This document shows, one piece after another, positions 60,680 through 64,000 of a stretch of DNA of 64,000 nucleotides; position 1 is the first letter of the stretch, and each line of letters opens with the position of its first letter. The stretch covers positions 119,581-183,580 of the forward strand of contig NZ_JACIDZ010000012.1 in the NCBI RefSeq assembly GCF_014196625.1, given 5' to 3'. A program made the translations under genes and the position numbers. The notes below the pieces were generated by a model. That model did no database searches. It was given only the letters and a program-made list of their open reading frames with translations, and was not told where the DNA came from. The DNA comes from Martelella radicis (GTDB lineage: Bacteria > Pseudomonadota > Alphaproteobacteria > Rhizobiales > Rhizobiaceae).

Positions 60680-60707
60680 GGGTTCGAGTAACCGAGGGAA
60701 GAGAACA

Positions 60708-61709
60708 ATGTCTTCAGACGGTTCGATGCGCTACATCACAATCAGCGGCTTTGGCGGCCCGGACGTCATGTCGGTGGCAACGGGACCGCGTCCCAAGCCT
60801 GGGGCGAACGATGTTCTGGTCAAGGTTGCCGCCGCTGGCGTCAACCGGCCTGATGTCGCCCAGCGGCAGGGCAGCTATCCGCCGCCGCCCGGCGCGAGCC
60901 CCGTGCTTGGTCTGGAAGTCGCCGGCACCATCGTCGCCAAGGGCGCAGAGGTCGAGGGTCTTGAGATCGGCGACCGTGTCTGCGGTCTTGCCAACGGCGG
61001 TGGGTATGCGGAATATTGCGTACTTCCGGCCGGTCAGGTTCTGCCGGTTCCCGACGGCATCGATGATGTTTCGGCCGCCGCGATCCCGGAGACCTTCTTC
61101 ACCGTCTGGGCCAATCTCTTCCAGATGGCGGGCCTTCGCGAAGGGCAGGATGTCCTCATCCACGGCGGCTCGAGCGGCATCGGCACCACGGCCATCCAGC
61201 TTGCAAAAGCGTTCGGCGCCCGGGTCTTCGCCACGGCGGGCACCACGGAGAAATGCGATGCCTGCGTGAAGCTCGGCGCGACGGTTGCGATCAACTATCA
61301 TGAGCAGGATTTCGTCGAGGTGGCGAAGGCGGCGACGGAGGGGCGCGGGGTCGACATTATCCTCGACATGGTCGGAGCTGCCTATTTCCAGCGCAATCTT
61401 TCCGCCCTTGCCAGGGATGGCTGCCTGTCGATGATCGCCTTCCTGAGCGGGCCGAAGGCCGAGAATGTCAATCTGACGCCGATCATGGTCAAACGGCTCA
61501 AGGTGACCGGCTCGACCATGCGTCCGCGCACCGATGCCGAGAAGAAGGCCGTGCGCGACGATCTTGCGGAGAAGGTCTGGCCGCTCATTGCCGAGGGCCG
61601 CGTGAAGCCGCTGATCGATCGCGTCTTTGCCTTCGAGGAGGCTCACGATGCGCACCGGCACATGGAAGCGGGCGATCATATCGGCAAGATCGTACTGACA
61701 TTCGACTGA
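60708..61709 (+). CDS. NAD(P)H:quinone oxidoreductase (zeta-crystallin-like MDR)
   Basis: 333 aa from ATG 60708. Zinc-free medium-chain reductase: N-terminal GroES-like domain with [18 protein letters not shown] and GLEVAG, then the NADP Rossmann loop [13 protein letters not shown]. It matches the TIGR02824 PIG3-type quinone oxidoreductases that remove reactive quinones using NADPH. GAGGGAAGAGAACA precedes the ATG. The asparaginase gene follows 30 bp later, probably in one transcript. Confidence 0.92.
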   Translation: MSSDGSMRYITISGFGGPDVMSVATGPRPKPGANDVLVKVAAAGVNRPDVAQRQGSYPPPPGASPVLGLEVAGTIVAKGAEVEGLEIGDRVCGLANGGGYAEYCVLPAGQVLPVPDGIDDVSAAAIPETFFTVWANLFQMAGLREGQDVLIHGGSSGIGTTAIQLAKAFGARVFATAGTTEKCDACVKLGATVAINYHEQDFVEVAKAATEGRGVDIILDMVGAAYFQRNLSALARDGCLSMIAFLSGPKAENVNLTPIMVKRLKVTGSTMRPRTDAEKKAVRDDLAEKVWPLIAEGRVKPLIDRVFAFEEAHDAHRHMEAGDHIGKIVLTFD

Positions 61710-61739
61710 CATCACGGGTAACGGAGGAGGTTCGGGCTG

Positions 61740-62738
61740 ATGGTCAATCCTGTTCTGGTTGAGGTGACGCGCGGTACGCTCGTCGAAAGCCGCCATCGCG
61801 GCATGATCGCGGTCACCGATGCGGCGGGCGGCGTGGTCTATGCCGCTGGCGATATCGACGCGGCGGTGTTTCCGCGTTCGGCCTGCAAGGCGATCCAGGC
61901 GCTGCCGCTCGTCGAAAGCGGGGCGGCGGATGCCTATGGTTTCGGCAATCGCGAAATTGCACTTTCGGCCTCTTCCCATTCCGGCGAGGATGCCCACGCA
62001 GCGCTTGCGGCGGAAATGCTCGGAAGGGCGGGGCGCGGCGTCGACGATCTCGAATGCGGGGCGCACTGGTCGTTCCAGCAGCCTGTCCTCATTCACCAGG
62101 CCCGCACGCGGGATATGCCGGATGCGCTCTGCAACAATTGCTCGGGCAAGCATGCCGGCTTCGTCTGCGCCTGCTGTCACCAGGGCATCGATCCGAAAGG
62201 CTATACCGGTTACGACCACCCGCTGCAGGCGCAGATCCGCGAGGCGATGACGGATGTGACCGGCGCCTTTGTCGGCGCGGATGTCTGCGGCGTCGACGGC
62301 TGCAATATTCCGACCTATGCGGTGCCGCTGAAGGCGCTCGCCCGAGGCTTTGCCCGCATGGCGACGGGCGAGGGGCTCTCGCCCAATCGTGCCCGCGCCG
62401 CGCGGCGCATCATCGATGCGGCGATGGCCGAGCCCTATCATGTCGCCGGCACTGGTCGGGCCTGCACCGCGCTGATGGAAATGGCGCCCGGCCGCATCTT
62501 CGCCAAGACCGGCGCGGAGGGCGTTTTCTGCGCGGCCCTGCCGGAGCAGGGGCTCGGCATAGCGCTTAAATGCGAGGACGGGACGACGCGTGCCGCCGAG
62601 GCCATGGTCGCGGCCGTTCTCGCTAGGCTTCTTGCCGATGACGCGGCGCTCTCGGAGCGTCTGCGGCTGATGGCCGATTCCGGGCTGAAGAACTGGAACG
62701 GTACGGAAGTGGGCAGGGTGCGTGCCGTTCTGCCCTGA
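61740..62738 (+). CDS. Class 3 L-asparaginase (Rhizobium etli ReAV type)
   Basis: 332 aa. It hydrolyses asparagine to aspartate and ammonia. Residues match the ReAV active site with a shift of one: S47 and K50 (PRSACK), S79 (SASSHSGE), and the zinc-site residues C134, K137 (NNCSGKH) and C188 (GVDGC). This class is unrelated to E. coli AnsA/AnsB and uses a serine/lysine mechanism with a Cys/Lys zinc site. A GGAGGAGG ribosome site precedes ATG 61740. It follows the quinone reductase by 30 bp. Confidence 0.9.
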   Translation: MVNPVLVEVTRGTLVESRHRGMIAVTDAAGGVVYAAGDIDAAVFPRSACKAIQALPLVESGAADAYGFGNREIALSASSHSGEDAHAALAAEMLGRAGRGVDDLECGAHWSFQQPVLIHQARTRDMPDALCNNCSGKHAGFVCACCHQGIDPKGYTGYDHPLQAQIREAMTDVTGAFVGADVCGVDGCNIPTYAVPLKALARGFARMATGEGLSPNRARAARRIIDAAMAEPYHVAGTGRACTALMEMAPGRIFAKTGAEGVFCAALPEQGLGIALKCEDGTTRAAEAMVAAVLARLLADDAALSERLRLMADSGLKNWNGTEVGRVRAVLP

Positions 62739-62813
62739 GGCGACGCTCTAGCCTATTGAATCTACGCATCGTGCTTTGCGAAAATCGAACCCGATTTTTT
62801 TCGGGCCGATGCG

Positions 62814-63263
62814 CTATTCCTCGCTCTCCAGGAGATGCTGCCTCAGCGCGTTCAGCCGGGCGTGAAGCGCGCGGGCCTCTTCTGCCGTACACCCCGTTTT
62901 CACGGCGATCGACCGTCCGACAGCCTCGGCATCCTCGCGCATGTCCGCGCCTTTTGGCGTCAGCGTGATTTCCACGCGGCGCTCGTCATCGGCAGCCCGG
63001 CGCTTTACGACAAGGCCCGCCGTTTCCAGCCGCTTCAGAAGCGGCGACAGCGTGCCGCTGTCGAGCCCCAGCCGCGCGCCAATGGCATTGACCGACAGCG
63101 TGCGATGCTCCCACAGCACCATCATCACCAGATATTGCGGATAGGTCAGGCCGAGTTTCGACAGGAGCGGCTTGTAGGCGCGCGCGAATGCGTGCTCCGT
63201 CGCGTAAACGGCGAAGCAGAGCTGGTCATCGAGCCGGGGCTGGCGGTCGTCATCATTGGTCAT
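62814..63263 (-). CDS. ohrR: OhrR peroxide-sensing MarR family repressor
   Basis: 149 aa from ATG 63263. Winged-helix MarR protein with the sensing N-terminal cysteine C16 (LDDQLCFAVYA), the residue oxidised by organic hydroperoxides in OhrR. HTH near 55-80 (VNAIGARLGLDSGTLSPLLKRLE). It represses ohr and itself until oxidised. It is divergent from ohr at 63439, and the gap has the palindrome ACAATTTAATTGT at 63311-63323. Confidence 0.93.
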   Translation of the reverse strand: MTNDDDRQPRLDDQLCFAVYATEHAFARAYKPLLSKLGLTYPQYLVMMVLWEHRTLSVNAIGARLGLDSGTLSPLLKRLETAGLVVKRRAADDERRVEITLTPKGADMREDAEAVGRSIAVKTGCTAEEARALHARLNALRQHLLESEE

Positions 63264-63310
63264 TGGCGCAATATAGGAGGCGCGATAAAAATCGCAAAAT
63301 AATATTGTAA

Positions 63311-63323
63311 ACAATTTAATTGT
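63311..63323. promoter_or_regulatory. OhrR operator
   Basis: ACAATT-T-AATTGT is a perfect inverted repeat in the ohrR-ohr intergenic gap and matches the TACAATT-AATTGTA pattern of OhrR sites. It is 48 bp upstream of the ohrR start and 115 bp upstream of ohr, where it can control both. Confidence 0.8.
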
Positions 63324-63438
63324 GCACTATTTAAATGTCAGGCGATACGGAACGGAACCGATCGGGCTCCGCCGCGTCGTAGAAGAAATGGAAGTTTTCT
63401 CAAGGAAGGCGGTTTTCGCCTCAACAAGGAGCAATGCC

Positions 63439-63867
63439 ATGATCAAGACGCTTTACACCACCAAGGCCATTTCGACCGGCGGCCGCGAAGGCAGCGCCCG
63501 CACCGAAGACGGCGCGTTCGAAGTCAATCTCGCCTTGCCGAAGGAAATGGGCGGTCCGGGCGGCGACGGCGCCAATCCCGAACAGCTCTTTGCCGCCGGC
63601 TACGCCGCCTGCTTCAATTCCGCGCTTCATAACGTCGCCGCCAAGAAGAAGGTCGAGCTTCCAAAGGAAACCACCGTATCGGCGACCGTCGGCGTCGGCC
63701 CGCGCGATGACGGCAAGGGTTTCGGCATCACTGCCGAGCTTACCGTTGCCATTCCTGGCCTTGATCGCGCGACCGCCGAGGATCTCGTCCACCAGGCCCA
63801 TATCGTCTGCCCCTACAGCCACGCGCTGAGGGTGAGCTACGAAGTTCCGGTTTCGCTCGCCGAGTAA
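63439..63867 (+). CDS. ohr: Organic hydroperoxide resistance protein Ohr
   Basis: 142 aa from ATG 63439 (ACAAGGAGCAATGCC upstream). OsmC/Ohr fold thiol peroxidase with the two reactive cysteines at C58 (AACFNSAL) and C124 (VCPYSHAL). It detoxifies organic peroxides using lipoylated proteins as reductant. Expression is controlled by the divergent OhrR. The dimer region is complete and length is typical. Confidence 0.96.
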   Translation: MIKTLYTTKAISTGGREGSARTEDGAFEVNLALPKEMGGPGGDGANPEQLFAAGYAACFNSALHNVAAKKKVELPKETTVSATVGVGPRDDGKGFGITAELTVAIPGLDRATAEDLVHQAHIVCPYSHALRVSYEVPVSLAE

Positions 63868-63909
63868 GGTCAGCGACCGGACCAATATGTCGAGATAGAC
63901 CCTTATTTC

Positions 63910-63938
63910 CGTCATGCCGGCCTTGAGCCGGCATCCTG
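63910..63938. repeat. Half unit of the RIME-like palindromic element
   Basis: CGTCA followed by TGCCGGCCTTGAGCCGGCA and TCCTG matches the left arm of the element at 53021. It lies 42 bp downstream of ohr; the second arm may lie beyond the window. Confidence 0.65.
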
Positions 63939-64000
63939 TGTATAGCGGCTTGTGGTATGATGTGTGCGGGCGGAAGGTCGTCCGGCATCCTGGTCGTTAG

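Noticed and set aside
60714..62441. A 575-codon minus-strand frame across the quinone reductase and asparaginase
   Set aside because: It spans two real plus-strand genes and an intergenic gap, and has no recognisable domain.

Overview
This window is a chromosomal segment of a GC-rich alphaproteobacterium, most likely a member of the Rhizobiales (Hyphomicrobiales). The basis is the rhizobial-length RpoB (1380 aa) and RpoC (1402 aa), the GTG-started rplJ behind a long leader, the IscU-like/YidD pair, an asparaginase of the Rhizobium etli ReAV type, a SPOR-tailed D-Ala-D-Ala carboxypeptidase, and short palindromes plus one paired element resembling rhizobial intergenic mosaic elements. The genus cannot be fixed from this sequence.

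Layout. Positions 1-4.2 kb hold small regulator/enzyme units: TetR with a divergent NmrA-like reductase, LysR with a divergent cupin protein, and nicotinamidase. Positions 4.2-9.4 kb hold a membrane PAS/GGDEF/EAL protein and a UvrD-type helicase. Positions 9.6-15.5 kb hold an RND efflux pair and two OmpA-like lipoproteins. Positions 15.5-26.3 kb are housekeeping: DacF-like carboxypeptidase, rhomboid protease, CBS protein, hisI, IscU-like protein, yidD, methyltransferase, mobA, an EamA exporter, moaA, DUF971, AI-2E permease and DUF924. Positions 26.4-31.7 kb hold a large MscS-type channel and a dimethylglycine/sarcosine dehydrogenase-like flavoprotein.

Positions 31.7-33.3 kb form an AT-rich patch carrying one unrecognised 342-aa protein. 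It lies directly upstream of tRNA-Trp and the conserved secE-nusG-rplKA-rplJL-rpoBC block (33.7-45.9 kb). This patch looks horizontally acquired, and its protein has a motif order reminiscent of ADP-ribosyltransferases. It is the best candidate here for something undescribed.

Positions 46-64 kb hold a CSS-motif EAL phosphodiesterase, a TetR-controlled HlyD/ABC exporter operon, an orphan Tat-exported TRAP binding protein, a paired palindromic element lying between two near-identical terminator hairpins, a ferredoxin reductase, a LacI regulator, APS reductase, a ClC transporter, a glutathione transferase, FocA, HdeD, a quinone oxidoreductase, a class 3 asparaginase, and the OhrR/Ohr peroxide-defence pair with a clear operator.

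Functions that work together are transcription and translation (secE to rpoC), cyclic-di-GMP turnover (two EAL proteins at distant loci, each preceded by a perfect palindrome), molybdenum cofactor synthesis (mobA, moaA), envelope and efflux functions (RND, ABC exporter, OmpA lipoproteins, MscS), and oxidative or organic stress (Ohr, GST, quinone reductase). No CRISPR array, rRNA operon, intact insertion sequence or prophage was seen.
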